The translations under genes were made by a program, and so were the position numbers. From contig CADCXC010000038.1 in assembly GCA_902806595.1 (NCBI GenBank), positions 4,526,001 through 4,590,000 of the forward strand: 64,000 nt of DNA, read 5' to 3'. Below, piece after piece: positions 44,675 to 55,198 of the stretch (position 1 is its first letter; each line of letters starts with the position of its first letter). The notes below the pieces were generated by a model. It made no database searches. It had not been told where the DNA came from and saw only the letters and a list, made by a program, of their open reading frames with translations. The DNA is from Pyrenopolyporus hunteri. Lineage: Eukaryota; Ascomycota; Sordariomycetes; Xylariales; Hypoxylaceae.

Positions 44675-45194
44675 TTCAATATTGAATGTCATTATTTTTC
44701 TAGATTGTAGGATCTGGTTTAGGAATAGGATATAACATCGTTGTCGGCTTCAGGGCATGGCGTTCGGGGATTTACTCAGAGCAGCATTCCACATACTGAG
44801 GAATAGCACATACTATTACAAACAGGATACGAAATCATACATGTAAGACTTCACTTGCCATAGGGTACAAGGTGATTGTTGAGTTGAATTCATGAATTAC
44901 TCGGAATGGAATACCGTGGAACTATACCTAAATACCTACGTACCTAGATAACCCTCTAGGTACCTGCTTGATAGCGCTGTAAACAGTACCTAAGGTAGGT
45001 ACCTAGCTAAGGTTCTAACGCCGCAAGTACGGGGCCCGTCAGTTGCCGACTACCGACTATCTATCAGCCTTATCGAGGTAGCTTCGAATTGATTTGCCCC
45101 TCCAAAACTCATTTCACCCGTCTTCCACTTATTTCTTCTTATCAACCATCAACAACCTTCATCAAAATTAGATTCGCTCTCATCGCGTTCCATC
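44675..45194. promoter_or_regulatory. Region upstream of esa1 with TACCTAGGTA-type motif cluster
   Basis: 520 bp between rnh203 and esa1. At 44927-45010 several overlapping TACCTA/TAGGTA units form imperfect palindromes. The esa1 promoter must lie here; a regulatory role of the motif is not shown. Confidence 0.45.
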
Positions 45195-46685
45195 ATGAGT
45201 CCTAGCGCACTAAACGGCGAGGCTGCTGTGGGGCCCGAGGGCCCGCGACAGAAGAGCAGAGCGACCGCCGATACGATACGCGTCGGCTGCATCGCTATGG
45301 TCGAGAAGGACGGTCAAGCTCGTCGCGCCGAAATCCTCAGCATCCGAGATACCAAGAGCGGCCGCCAATTCTACTGCAACTTCGACAACTTCAACAAGCG
45401 TCTGGACGAATGGGTTCCCGTCAGGAGGATAGACTTCGAGCAGGATGTCGAGTGGCCCAACCCCGACAAGGACAAACCGAAAGACGGCAAGGGCAAAAAC
45501 TCGACCGCGCCCAAGCGGAAGACCGTCGGAAACAAAGCCCAGAAGCGCCCAGGGAAGAGGGAACAGTCAGTCGTGTCCGAGGCCGTTACTCCCGTCCAGT
45601 GGAACGACTTCTCTGATAGCCTTCCGCAATCGAAAGCGCCCTCGACGCCGCGCGACATCGAACCCAAGGCCGGCGAGACTCCCGCCGCCAATGGCGACGA
45701 GATGGACATGGACGAGGACGACCATACGCCCGAGGTCAAGAAGGAGGAGAGCTTTAGTAGAGAAGCAGAGATCGAGAAGCTGCGGACCGGCGGCTCCATG
45801 ACCCAGAACCCTACCGAGCTCGCCCGAATACGAAACATCTCCAGGGTCCAATTCGGGCAGTGGGATCTGTTCCCATGGTACTTCTCGCCGTACCCCGAGT
45901 CCTTTACCCAAGAAGACATCATATATATATGCGAGTTCTGCCTGAGCTACTACGGCGACAAGAAATCGTTCGCTCGGCATCGGTCGAAGTGCACCCTTCA
46001 ACACCCGCCCGGAAACGAGATATACAGAGACGACTACGTCTCGTTCTTTGAGATCGACGGCCGGCGGCAACGGACCTGGTGCCGTAATTTGTGTCTGTTG
46101 TCCAAGATGTTTCTGGACCACAAGACACTCTACTACGACGTAGACCCTTTCCTCTTCTACGTCATGACGCAGAAAAGCGAGAAAGGTCACCATCTAGTAG
46201 GCTACTTCTCCAAGGAGAAGGAAAGCGCCGATGGGTATAACGTCGCTTGTATTCTTACCCTACCTCAATACCAGAGGAAGGGATTCGGTAGATTATTGAT
46301 CCAATTCTCCTACGAGCTCTCCAAGATCGAGGGCAAGCTGGGATCCCCGGAAAAGCCTCTATCAGATCTAGGCCTCCTTAGTTACCGCCAGTACTGGTCC
46401 GAAAATATTCTGGAATTATTAATAGCATGCAACGAGAGGGAAGAAAAGTCGAGCATCGAGCAGATCTCCACCACGCTTGCCATGACCACGCAAGACGTCG
46501 AGCACACCCTCCAGGCGCTCAAGATGCAAGTATACCACAAGGGGGAGCACAAGTTGGTCATTCCGGACTCGCTGATAAAGCAACGAGAAAAGTCCAAGCT
46601 GAAGCAGAAACGATACATCTCTCCCGAGCGCATCCAATGGAAACCACCCGTGTTTACTGCTTCTTCGCGCACCTGGGGTTGGTAA
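45195..46685 (+). CDS. esa1: MYST histone acetyltransferase ESA1 (NuA4 catalytic subunit)
   Basis: Esa1 acetylates histones H4 and H2A as the catalytic subunit of NuA4. The intron-free frame gives 496 residues. The Tudor-knot/chromo-barrel is at about 28-95 (QFYCNFDNFNKRLDEWVPVR). A charged linker follows, then the MYST domain from about 205: C2HC zinc finger CEFC..HRSKC (about 245-267), the catalytic Cys352 in NVACILTLP, the acetyl-CoA loop QYQRKGFGRLLIQFSYELS and the general base Glu386 in GSPEKPLSDLGLL. The end WKPPVFTASSRTWGW is nearly the invariant family C-terminus. The lack of introns contrasts with its neighbours. Antisense frames here are shadows. Confidence 0.97.
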   Translation: MSPSALNGEAAVGPEGPRQKSRATADTIRVGCIAMVEKDGQARRAEILSIRDTKSGRQFYCNFDNFNKRLDEWVPVRRIDFEQDVEWPNPDKDKPKDGKGKNSTAPKRKTVGNKAQKRPGKREQSVVSEAVTPVQWNDFSDSLPQSKAPSTPRDIEPKAGETPAANGDEMDMDEDDHTPEVKKEESFSREAEIEKLRTGGSMTQNPTELARIRNISRVQFGQWDLFPWYFSPYPESFTQEDIIYICEFCLSYYGDKKSFARHRSKCTLQHPPGNEIYRDDYVSFFEIDGRRQRTWCRNLCLLSKMFLDHKTLYYDVDPFLFYVMTQKSEKGHHLVGYFSKEKESADGYNVACILTLPQYQRKGFGRLLIQFSYELSKIEGKLGSPEKPLSDLGLLSYRQYWSENILELLIACNEREEKSSIEQISTTLAMTTQDVEHTLQALKMQVYHKGEHKLVIPDSLIKQREKSKLKQKRYISPERIQWKPPVFTASSRTWGW

Positions 46686-47256
46686 GGAGTTCAGTCAATT
46701 GGTTTATCGTCATAGCATAGGAGTAGGGGCGTATAGGCTAGTTAATTTAGATACCCAAATTTTGTTAAGAGCTGTTTATCGGCTTTATAAAGCGCTGCTC
46801 TTTATAATATCGCATAACTACCGTTTCCGCGTTGATCTCGCTATAGGTTGTCCGCTTGCCCCTTTGTATGTTTGACCAGTTTTATGTCTAATGTACCTTC
46901 CCAGTCACAGGCACAAGCGCAAAAATTTACTGAATCAAACTAGCCTTTTAAGATAACGAATAGAAGAACTCGAAATTTTTGGAAGGGATTTGTTACCGTA
47001 AGATCGTCCTATCCTCTAGCAGCACCAGCCAGCGGAGTTCGGAATATCATGATGAGAGCACAGACTAGACGTGTTCCTCTAGAAGCGCGACTCGGTGGGA
47101 AACGGTAAAAAGCAAGAAACCGCTCGACTAAGATTCAAAGAGACCTCAATGTGAAGAATGTAAAATATTTAGTCCCAAAAGAAATTATACGAAAAAGTCG
47201 TCACTCTACGAAACCGTTGACAGTTCTCTTCAGTATTCGCCCCGGGGTTAGGGGAA

Positions 47257-47276
47257 GGGTTAGGGTTAGGGTTAGG
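47257..47276 (+). repeat. Interstitial telomere-like repeat (TTAGGG)n
   Basis: Three uninterrupted TTAGGG-type units (GGGTTAGGGTTAGGGTTAGG), preceded by degenerate copies from 47244. TTAGGG is the telomere repeat of most filamentous ascomycetes, so this is an interstitial telomeric sequence. Confidence 0.85.
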
Positions 47277-47484
47277 ATTAACATTAGGAAAGGAGATGAC
47301 CTCTCATAGCATTACAAACGCCATATATATCGGAATAAGTATAGCACAAATGAAAGTTCTCGAATTGTCAATCTAGGAAAATACGAGAGCTAGTCGAACT
47401 AGTTAGGTAGTTAAGATAGTGCCTTTGACAGCGTAGAAACTCTTCCCCATAGGTAGGTAGCTTAAACAACCAAATATTCAATCT

Positions 47485-47510
47485 CACCCCTATCCCTATC
47501 CCTATCCCCT
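47485..47510 (-). repeat. CCCTAT short tandem repeat
   Basis: Three CCCTAT units, flanked by CCCC, read as ATAGGG on the minus strand. The unit differs from the telomeric one by a single base and points the opposite way to the tract 210 bp upstream. Confidence 0.7.
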
Positions 47511-47654
47511 TTCGTAGCCAACCATTCCATCTCCAACTCGATATAAGTACCTACCTACCTAGGCGGGATACGGTAACCCAAACCTGGTAGGTAAGGCGGT
47601 CGTAAAAGAGTAATTCAGAAAAAAGTAGAAAGAAAACAGAGGGAAAAAAAAACC

Positions 47655-48602
47655 CTAGTAAAGATACACCCCATCATCCAACCCATCCAACTTGCCCTCC
47701 TCCTCCAACTTCCTCAGCACCTTCACCGCGCGCTCCGCCGCCGCCCTCGCGCCCTCCGCGCTGCCCACCGTCACCGCGACTCCGGCCTTGACGCCGATCC
47801 CACCACTACCACCACCACCGCCCCTCACCGCTACACCCGCCGCTCCCTGGCTATGCCCGATCTTGCCCCCCGCCGCGGCCGCAGCCGCAGCCGCACCGAC
47901 GCTCCAGTCGGGCTTCAGCACGGGGATGCGCTTGCCCGGGCCACCGGCGGCGGCGGCGGCGGTAGAAGCGATCTCGCGGCGGGCGCTCTCGACCCAGGCG
48001 TCGTCGTAGGCGGGGGAGCCGACGACGAGGGCCCTGGGGACGGCCGCGGCGGCGGCGCGCGGGGGGGCGGTGTCGTCTTTGCCGTCGTCGGCGGCGGTGG
48101 TGGTGGTGGGCTTGGCGCTGGCGGGGACCTCGCCCTTGAGGATTTGCGGGAGGTCGGCGAGGACGGATTGCGGGGTGGTGGAGAAGTAGATTACTGGGGG
48201 TGTGTTAGTGGTTATGTGTAGGTTAGGTTAGGTTAGGTTAGGACGGTAGGGGTGGGTAAGAATGGGTAGGGAGGGTTAGAGGTTGGCTGGTTAGTTGGAA
48301 AGCTGAGGTAGGTACCAAACCAATGTTTGGGGGAAAGGGGTAAAGGTGAGTAACAGAGAAAAGGGGAAGTAGGAAGAAGGAGAAGGAGACGGAAAGGCAG
48401 GGGAGTGTGGTGTAGCGGATGGCGTGTAAGGAAGCTCGCTTAGACAGAGTGACAAGTCCATAGCAAACCGAAGATGTGTAGGAAGATACACGCGGTAGAG
48501 AAGCTAGGCAAACATACCCTCGAAGTCAGGCTGCACAGCTTCGCTGAAGGCTTTACCCGCCTCCTCAGATTGGCCCACGAGGATCAGTGGAATGGACGAC
48601 AT
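47655..48602 (-). CDS. Small Ala/Gly-rich protein, conserved-looking but unassigned
   Basis: Two exons (48518-48602 and 47655-48193) join in phase to 207 residues. The N-terminus, MSSIPLILVGQSEEAGKAFS, then PDFEVIYFSTTPQSVLADLP, reads like a Rossmann-type beta-alpha-beta unit. I recall similar short starts in fungal proteins of unknown function. The middle has an Ala run and ALVVGSPAYDDAWVESARRE. Poly-Ala and Gly-rich runs (VGAAAAAAAAGGK, RGGGGGSGG) precede a helical end with AAERAVKVLRKLEEEGKLDG. The second exon is very GC-rich. No signal peptide or membrane segment is seen. Function is unknown; the model rests on splice phase and the clean start. Confidence 0.65.
48219..48242. repeat. GGTTA pentanucleotide tandem repeat inside an intron
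   Basis: Four GGTTA units in a row, within the single intron of the Ala/Gly-rich gene. Read as TTAGG, it lacks one G relative to the telomeric unit about 0.95 kb away. Confidence 0.75.
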
Positions 48603-50120
48603 GTTTGCTAAGTTGGCTGGAGACAAAAAGATATTAAAGTAAGAGATATAAGATGTTCTTGATCCTGCCAAGTTCGAAGTTGCGTTTAGTCCATGGCAAC
48701 GGATCTTACGCCTCGGACTGGAGCCCTATTTATATTTTCCTATTACTGAGGTCTCGTTCACGATATACCATTTTTATGAGGGCTAGATTCCTTCCCGTCC
48801 GCTAGAACCGAGAATTCTGATTCATCATATCGTTCCGAGTACCACTCCTATGAAACGGCTCACCCATAGTTGCGTTCTAGCCCCTCGATACCGCTCACAT
48901 TCTCGGACCTGGTCTCCTGCTCATCCTCTCCTGGGTAGTCTGCTATCCCCCAGGATCATGCGGGCGAGGCGGAAGCTCCCTGGTTCGGATGACATGATGC
49001 CTAGCCGTCTAACGACGCCGCGGTACTACGCCAACAGTTCTCGTGGCTCGTGGGTATGTATGCGTCAACGTTGTCGTACGTTTCAATAGAACAAGTTGTT
49101 CAGCCGTCCCGTGGACGATGTTATACCAAGGCGGGCGAAGAAGCCTGCCAACGTGTCCTACGAGGAGCCTCCTCAAATACTAACCGGACGAAGCTACTGG
49201 TCGGGCCGTCGCACGCGAGGTGCTACGGGGCTGCACCGCGTCTTCCGACGTGGTGGCATGTGTCGAGTCTGACTTACGCGTCCTGCCAGACCCTTCTGGC
49301 CGCGGGAGAACAGCAGCATAACGAAGTTAGGGAGCCGCCGCCGCTAACGGAACGGCGCAGACTTGTCACCTCTATTCCATCCCTATTACACGCACGGTAG
49401 TAAACGAGGGACCAACTTTTGCCCGGCGGTCGCGTTCTGCTACGTACGCGGTGTCCCGTGATACGGCCCTTCAGCGTTGTCGTAAGGCTGTGAGTCAGAC
49501 TAGAAGCGTCATTTGTGAGAGGGGAACATTCGGAGCCCCTGACAGATAGAGACGGGGAGAATTTCACTTGTTCACCCCATTCGATTGGCGGAAATTTCCC
49601 GGGGTTCGCGGATTGCTACACATAATCGACTATTCGATATCGATGGATCGTTATCTAGAGGCCGCGGCGCGGAATCGGGTGTCTATCATGCCTCGTGGAG
49701 GCTGATGGCGTGGCCCCGATCATACTTACCTTTGCCTATACAATTAGAAGCTTGAGGAGAGAAGGCGTTACTGAATTGATTCCTAGGATCGAAACCTGCA
49801 GAGTATACTGTTAGATAGAAATATCAAGCATGGAAATCCTGAATTATTACAGGCCATGGAAGGTAAGTAGTCTCTGGGTATGCGTCGCTGTTAGATCGGA
49901 TTCTGTTAGCACTCACCGTCAAGTGATACGCACGACTAGTGAGAAAGGCTATTGCATGATTATGTGCCGACGCTTCTCGTCGACCTTAGAGGGGCATAAC
50001 CCAATCAATTACCTAACGAGGAGGGGAGGTCACGCTCTATTCCTGTTTTTGGTTTGTTTCTCCTAACCGAACACCGAAAGCAAATCCACCGGTTACCTTA
50101 CTCAACGCGAAGCTCGTCGC
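48603..50120. other. Intergenic region, no gene supported
   Basis: About 1.5 kb upstream of the Ala/Gly-rich gene and downstream of the aminotransferase. The part at 48880-49560 is fairly GC-rich with several overlapping frames on both strands, but none has conserved character or consistent splice sites. It might hold a decayed gene; I cannot show that. Confidence 0.45.
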
Positions 50121-51623
50121 TCACTGAACTTCCCGAACGATCTTGTCGATCGCCTTCGCGACGTATTCGACGTTTCTCGTATTCAAGCCCGCCATGCTTA
50201 TGCGGCCGTTCTTCGTCATGTAGATGTGGAAATCCGACCGCATCTTCAGGACTTGCGGCTCCGTAAGGCCGGTAAAACTGAACATGCCGATTTGGTCGGT
50301 GATGTGGTTCCAGGTGCCGGGCGTGCCCAGCTCTTCCAGCTTCCCTCGCAAGGCTTTGCGCATAGAGATGATGCGACCGGACATGGTACGCAAGTTCTCT
50401 TCCCACTCGGCGAAGAGTGTCGGGTCATTCAGGATGATGCTGGCGATGCGAGCGCCGTACAGAGGGGGATTCGAGATCTCAGATCGTTGCAGAATAGCTA
50501 GTTGGGACGCAATTCGGGTGACGGTGGCTTCCGCGTCTGGCGCCGGGGCCGTTACGACGTGGAAGCAGCCTGCTCGCTCACCGTAGAGGCCGAAGTTCTT
50601 GGCAAAGCTCTGGGCGACTACGAACTCGAACCCTTGTTCGACGAAGTATCTGACCGCTGCGTTGTCGCGCAGAAGGTCCCCTGAGGCGAAGCCCTGGTAC
50701 GCTGAATCAAAGAAAGGGAAGTGTCTCTTCGCGCGTAGCACTTCTGCGATCTCTTTCCATTGCTCTACGGTGGGGTCTACACCGGTAGGGTTGTGTGCGC
50801 AGGCGTGTAGCAGAACAATCGACTGCTCCGGGGCGGCTAGTAGGGCGGACTTCATGCCCTCAAAGTCTAACCCTCTCGTCTTCTTGGAGAAGTAGGGATA
50901 CGTGGCGATGGGGAGGCCAACGTTGGTGAAGATTTGGTTGTGGTTTGCCCATGTAGGGTCCGAGACATAGACTTGCCTGTTCCCTTTGTAGAATTTGGCG
51001 AGGAAGAGAGCTCCTAAGTGAACGGCGCCCGTGCCGGAGATGGTTTGCATAGAGGTGACTCGCTTCTCCTTGACCGCCGGGGAGTCGGCGCCGCCAAGGA
51101 TCAACTCGGCAGCTTTGCTAGTGAAGGAGGCAATGCCGGCGATAGGGGCGTATTCGTGGTTGAGCTCGGGGTCGTTATGAAGGATGTCGTCTGCCTAGTT
51201 CAAGGGAAACGTGGTAAGTAAATATTAATATGGACGGTGAGCGGATATTAGTGGGTGCGGGAGCTTCTTAGATGGTCTATATAGGTATGGATATCTGAGT
51301 TGAATGAAAGGGCAAATACCTTCTTCACCACTGATAACACCCAAGGTTTCGCATTATCGTCGCGATAAACTCCGATACTCTGAAGCTTTAGTTAGCGGTG
51401 GAATATCCCTCAGAACGCGCACAGAAGATATAACGCATACCAAATCTACTTTGTTGGGGTCTTGGTCGGCTCGGAAAGCTCTCACAAGCCCGAACAGAGG
51501 ATCCTCAGGTGCCTGAGGGACGACCTCGGCGGTAAAGCTGGTTGCTGAAGGGGGCGACATTTGCCTGGCTAGACTTTTGACTCTGGAGACTGATTGTTCG
51601 TGTGTCGTTGGGTCAAGAGGCAT
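50121..51623 (-). CDS. Aspartate aminotransferase (cytosolic-type)
   Basis: The PLP enzyme interconverts aspartate/2-oxoglutarate and oxaloacetate/glutamate, linking amino-acid metabolism with the malate-aspartate shuttle. Three exons (51441-51623, 51320-51377 extended to 51379, and 50121-51194) join in phase to 438 residues. Hallmarks are EDPLFGLVRAFRADQDPNKV, IGVYRDDNAKPWVLSVVKKA, SGTGAVHLGALFLAKFY, HACAHNPTGVDPT and the PLP-lysine motif SFAKNFGLYGERAG (Lys near 280). MFSFTGLTEPQVLKM and GRISMAGLN close the protein. About 30 extra N-terminal residues precede the core. They are not a convincing mitochondrial presequence, so a cytosolic enzyme is likely; no SKL-type peroxisomal end is present. 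Confidence 0.94.
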
Positions 51624-52985
51624 GTTTTTGAGGGTTAATATAAATATGTAGGCGGTTACCGGGTAGGTTTATATGTATGTAGGTATGATTGATAGGTGTG
51701 ATTCTATCGGATAGGTATGATCGATGGGGTATGATCGAGGGTCTGCGCCTAGAGCTCGTCTGGGGTGCCTTTTCGCCAAGATGGGCTGATGGATATGCAA
51801 CCCGGTGACTGTTATAGGTCCGTTGGTTTGCCCTTGCTCACTGCAGGTGCTTAGGTGCGTGGAGATTGGCCTGACGCGGCGCTACTGTTCTATAGGGGAC
51901 CTGACTTGGCTGATTGGTTGGTCAGGCCGATGGGTGAGGTGATGTTGCGAAAGAAGGGCGAAGGTCTTTTAGGCGGTCCAGTCGGAGAGAGGATGATTAC
52001 AGGCGGGTAAGGTACCTAAGATACCCAAGATAGGTACGCGTATGTACTAGAACAACCTTTTGGCGGGGTCAAACGGGCGAGACCTTGGGAAGGTACCTAG
52101 GGTACGTCACAAACTTTGCGGGGGCAGAAATCGGAGTATGAGGTGCCTGGGTGGGCTGCGTAGGTGTCTGATAGTGAGGGGAACTAGAACGTTAGGCGGT
52201 AGGTACGTGGTTGCGTGGGGTAGGTACCAGGTAGGTAAGTACTTGGTATAATGTGTGTTTGACAAGTCAGTAAAAGTCAAGAATAACAACTGCAATATTT
52301 AAGGGGAACGTGCAAAACGTATAGTTATAGGGAAAAAAAGTTAGCGAGAGTTAGCCACTCTTAAATCAATCAATCCCATGTTATATTAGCGGATCTCCCT
52401 ATTCGAGCGGTTGTTATATGCTCTAACCTTCCATTCTGAGCTTCTTACCTAGGTAGAATCGCAATCACGTTGAAAATAGGGAGCTAGAGCCGGCTAACAG
52501 TGCAAAGCCAAACATGCCAACATCCCGGCTTGGACCGAGGTTCACCGAAGCAACTTACTGTAGTTGAATGATTAAGTGCCAAATTGTCGTCATCAGCTCA
52601 GGTCACCGGACCTGGCTCTGACGGCTAAGGCGGGATTAACGCTCCGAATCTTTTATATAAGCTCGGTTTGCCCCTGGAGTCATCGCCTAATTCCGGGTTC
52701 CTAGCTCTGCGTTGCGCACCTATAACATAATCAGAACCAACTTATATATAGTCCAAGAGATACAGGTTATAATACAGTTAGGTAAATCTGCATACTATTC
52801 TAGCAAGTAGGGAATGTTGCTAAGAGCTAGACTACCGGACTGGCCCGACATGTGAATTAACGTATTTTATGCTTCTTCTTTTCCTTCTAACGTTGTCCTT
52901 TCACATGCTTTTATCTTCCCGGGTATCATCGTTACCGCCATCCCCAACCTTCCTTTCGCCTTATAAAAGATAATTAATTCTCCTA
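51624..52985. other. Intergenic region with many GGTACC/TAGGTA units
   Basis: About 1.4 kb between the aminotransferase start and the UFE1 stop. From 51630 to 52240 it is rich in TAGGTA, GGTACC and TAGGTAGGTA units. The part at 52660-52980 is AT-rich. No gene is supported. Confidence 0.5.
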
Positions 52986-54164
52986 TCATATAACTAGATC
53001 CCACACAATCAAGAATGCGCACAGACCGCAAGTCGCGAAAAATGTATACTTGGCCGGGCTTGCTTTCTGCGTCGCTTGTTTGAGTTGTCTGTTGCCTCCG
53101 CCGATATTCTCGGTGGTCTTTTCCGAGTCGGCTACCAATTGCTCGATACCCGCTGATTGTGTCGTTAACGTATCGATGAGTTGTGTTTGGAGTTCTGAGA
53201 TTTCAAGCAGTGACTTTTCCGCAGTCCTACAACTTGTGTGTTAGTTACGGTATCCTCCTAGACGTGTCACCTGAAGCCGACTCACCTGACTTGGTCTAAT
53301 GTGCTCTCGTAATGTTTGAGCATATCTTGGTTGTCCCTCTCAAACATTTGTATTTGCTCCTCCGTCAAATCCCCTGTTGCAGTGTAACTTTGTGTCTCGT
53401 CCGGAGGTAAGGCTTGACTCGCTCTCCTTTTCGATTCCACCGGGCTGCTGGCCTCATGCATATTCCCCAAAGCGCCCAGAGGGATATCCGGTTTGCGCGA
53501 CTTGGCTAGTACGCTTCTGCTCTTCTCCATTTCCCTCATGAGCCGTATTTCCATCATGTCTTGCTGTGTCTTGACGCACTCCTGGAGACGGTGCCGCAAA
53601 AGCCATAATACGCTATCTCGGTGCGCGCTAATGGTCTTCGCACGCTCTTCTGCCGCAACATGCTCGGGCGATTTGCTAATTTGTGCGCCCCCCGCCGCCC
53701 AGGCACCCAGCGCACCTAGGCCGCGTGCGAACTTTTTCTGAATTATCCTAGACTCGATTTCCGACCGTGCTTGTTCGACGTCTGCGAGGCGGCGGATGCT
53801 CGCGTTGAGCTCCCGCAGCATCTTCTTCGCGTTCGCGTCTATCTCCTCGCGCTCCCGATCCGAAAGCGGCCGCGATCGCGCGTCCTTTTGCGCTGACCGG
53901 ATCAGCGTCTTTCGCGGCTGGGCCGTCGAGAGGTACGACTGTCGGATGCTCCTGAGGTCGGCATGGAGTGAGGTGATATGCGAATTCTACAGTTGTCAAG
54001 TTAGTCACGATGTTACGGGATATATACGCATAGTTGGGAGTACTTACTATCCTATAGGCCTCCTTTAGAAAATCGTCTAGGTTGTCTAAGCTGAAGCTCC
54101 GTTGCGCGGTGGAAGTCTCATGTCGCTTGAGAAAGCCATTGAAAACCGGCGTAAGGTCGGTCAT
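52986..54164 (-). CDS. ufe1: Syntaxin 18 / UFE1-type ER t-SNARE
   Basis: Ufe1 is the ER Q-SNARE that receives retrograde COPI vesicles. Three exons (54048-54164, 53286-53986 and 52986-53226) join in phase to 352 residues. The N-terminus MTDLTPVFNGFLKRHETSTA matches the Sec20/Ufe1-type N-terminal domain. The middle contains RTLIRSAQKDARSRPLSDRE-like basic helix segments and EESLEK-type acidic ones. The SNARE motif spans about 250-330, with ERDNQDMLKHYESTLDQVRT and SELQTQLIDTLTTQSAGIEQ across the last splice site. The C-terminal anchor is TFFATCGLCAFLIVWDLVI with no lumenal tail, as expected for a tail-anchored SNARE. Confidence 0.88.
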
Positions 54165-55198
54165 CGCGAAAAGTGTAAGATACTAGTTATGTTCAGCTCT
54201 AACAGCGCAGAATATTCATCGTTGTGGTATTTGAGACCTCGAAGATCCTTAATCTCGGCAATACTTGGTCGTAGGGAGAGCTGGCAACTTGTTCAATTCC
54301 AAATATAAGTCTATGGGCCAAATAGGTAAAATAGGTAATGATGTCTATGTTTATTCGTCGGTACAAGACAAAGCTGACGCCGATGTGGCTCGAGTAGGTA
54401 CCCAGGTACATCAAGCGCCTTGAGTTTGTGGCGTAATGGGCGTTTTGGACTGAGGTACCCAGGTACATTTTTATAAGTGGGTGCCCGTACCTTACACGAA
54501 GTACTTCGATTTGGCCTAGTTCCCTGGGAGTGAGCTCGGCATTTACCGCTCTTCCGCTTCCACTTCCACTTCCACTTCCACTTCCACTTCCACTTTCTTA
54601 AGGTCTGTCTCTGTTATTTACTACGTAAGGCACTGAAGTCGTCCCTATATCACGAGCAAGTTCCGAGACAAGCAAAATCCCTATCCTTCTCGGCGATATA
54701 TGATTGAAACTTTTCATCAAATCTACCGGTATGACCTTAGAGATATACCTAATATAGCAAGGCCCTGACGTTATCATCTCCAATCCCGACTTCGCTCCTC
54801 GCTTAGGCTACGACCAGGTTTATCACGAAGCCGATAATATGGCCGGCAATCGGTCAGGACCCGTTCCCACCCCATCGTTGAAAAAAAATACAGGAATGGC
54901 AACTCTATCATTGGAGTAGCCACCTGCCATAAGATCCACGGGAATAACCCCGATGGAGGCGGCCCGCCCGTTAGAAACTACGGGAATAACGTTCAAATGA
55001 TAACTACTTACAGTTGACTTTGCAGAAATATCCACTTTCCATAAACTGAACCTTGCTAAGAAGGTCCTCTGGGAGGATAAAAAAAGGAGAAAATGTACGA
55101 GCTTGATTTATAAAACCTCCCTAGTATTTTATTCATTTTTTTTATTTGCTCTTCCTCTCCGTTGTTGGCTGTGTTGCTGTAATTGTAATATCGTAGCC
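54165..55198. other. Intergenic region with CTTCCA microsatellite
   Basis: About 1 kb between divergently transcribed ufe1 and the MFS gene. It holds the hexanucleotide repeat at 54551-54597 and two GTACCCAGGTACAT copies near 54398 and 54456. No gene is supported. Confidence 0.5.
54551..54597 (+). repeat. (CTTCCA)6 microsatellite
   Basis: Six perfect CTTCCA units (54557-54592) preceded by one CTTCCG. It lies in intergenic DNA. Confidence 0.9.

Larger units (their letters stand above)
46686..47654. other. Intergenic region carrying telomere-like repeats
   Basis: About 1 kb between esa1 and the Ala/Gly-rich gene, which converge here. It contains the TTAGGG-type tract at 47257-47276, a CCCTAT-type tract at 47485-47510, and CTACCTACCTAGG at about 47551-47564. 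No coding frame is seen. Confidence 0.6.

Noticed and set aside
44580..44735. Extended C-terminus of RNase H2 subunit C by reading through the last intron
   Set aside because: The spliced end (EQIHSYPSEKASDS) fits the family, while the readthrough is random-looking.
45567..46193. 208-codon antisense frame over esa1
   Set aside because: The sense strand carries complete MYST motifs; this frame is a shadow.
48603..50120. Possible gene in the GC-rich part near 49 kb
   Set aside because: Frames on both strands overlap and none extends through plausible splice sites into a protein-like sequence.
55103..55198. 32-codon hydrophobic N-terminal extension of the MFS transporter
   Set aside because: It begins at a non-ATG codon and would put a Cys-rich hydrophobic leader before a hydrophilic tail; 55199 is the more natural start.
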